Below are positions 14,064 to 14,151 of a stretch of DNA of 14,151 nucleotides, in pieces. Within the stretch, counting starts at the first letter, position 1, and every line of letters begins with the position of its first letter. The stretch comes from Acidobacteriota bacterium (lineage in GTDB: Bacteria; Acidobacteriota; Polarisedimenticolia; Gp22-AA2). Below the pieces are notes generated by a model. The model saw nothing but the letters and a program-made list of their open reading frames with translations. It did not search any database and was not told the DNA's origin. Both the position numbers and the translations under genes were made by a program. The stretch covers positions 1 through 14,151 of the forward strand of contig JACOUZ010000019.1 in NCBI GenBank assembly GCA_016177515.1, given 5' to 3'.

Positions 14064-14151
14064 CGCGCGGTGCTGCCGTGGGGACGATTACAAAACCGCC
14101 ATCGCCGTGACTTCGCCCGGGCCGCGGCCTTAAGTGGAGCCGGCCCCGTAA

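Larger units (their letters stand above)
13686..14151. other. Gene-free, repeat- and hairpin-rich region at the right end
   Basis: No reading frame in this stretch resembles a protein, on either strand, and frames that run off the window edge have no recognisable content. It holds the hydrolase promoter at its left margin, a large inverted repeat (13720-13868), a long hairpin (13893-13971) and a partial repeat copy (14038-14063). GCGATGAC occurs at 13918-13925 and 13963-13970 and inverted at 13894-13901. I see no tRNA, tmRNA, SRP or RNase P core. Confidence 0.6.

Noticed and set aside
14013..14151. Plus-strand GTG or ATG frame open to the window edge
   Set aside because: The purine stretch is too close to the start to be a ribosome binding site, and the short product has no recognisable content.
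14131..14151. Minus-strand six-codon tail (YGAGST then stop) entering from the window edge
   Set aside because: It could be the end of the next gene, but six codons cannot support a call.
1..14151. CRISPR array, tRNA, rRNA, integrase or transposase genes
   Set aside because: No regularly spaced repeats, no cloverleaf with a CCA-type acceptor and no recombinase motif were seen on either strand.

Overview
The window is very GC-rich by eye, gene-dense, and carries nine protein genes, all on the minus strand; every long plus-strand reading frame looks like a GC-driven shadow. The lineage cannot be fixed from sequence alone. A secreted beta-propeller protein ends in a 'GHAFFYLARF...GSYG...ACP' tail that I associate from memory with Acidobacteriota and similar deep GC-rich phyla. 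The glucose-6-phosphate isomerase is of the kind usually fused to transaldolase. An uncultured, GC-rich acidobacterium-like organism is my best inference, at moderate to low confidence.

In transcription order (high to low coordinates): a CocE/NonD-type alpha/beta hydrolase with an N-terminal export signal (13667-11622); a secreted protein with an Ig-like N-terminus, a beta-propeller-like middle and the lineage-typical tail (11462-10086), behind a good sigma70-type promoter; a SAMHD1-like HD-domain phosphohydrolase with a TTG start (9986-8598); a secreted protein that looks like two NTF2-like repeats (8441-7557); then a tight metabolic cluster. That cluster is purF (amidophosphoribosyltransferase, Fe-S type with propeptide), an acyl-ACP-desaturase-family diiron protein, transketolase, a stand-alone isomerase of the Tal-Pgi type, and a DASS/SLC13 anion transporter cut by the window edge. 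Gaps there are 31, 25 and 14 nt, then a 4-nt ATGA overlap, which suggests one operon. Transketolase and the isomerase interconvert pentose and hexose phosphates; ribose-5-phosphate leads to PRPP, the PurF substrate, so a carbon-to-purine logic is plausible. The desaturase-like protein does not obviously fit it.

The most unusual part is the roughly 480-base stretch at the right end (13668-14151), which has no convincing gene but is full of structure. It holds a 26-bp perfect inverted repeat that extends imperfectly to about 44 bp with another hairpin nested inside. It also holds a separate 79-nt hairpin with a 28-position helix, whose non-Watson-Crick pairs are mostly G.U if read as plus-strand RNA. 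Arms of the first inverted repeat recur, diverged, between the HD gene and the NTF2-like gene (8541-8587), and a shorter piece recurs at 14038-14063. This looks like a small dispersed, REP/BIME- or MITE-like palindromic family, possibly with a structured RNA beside it. No tRNA, rRNA, CRISPR array or transposase gene is visible.
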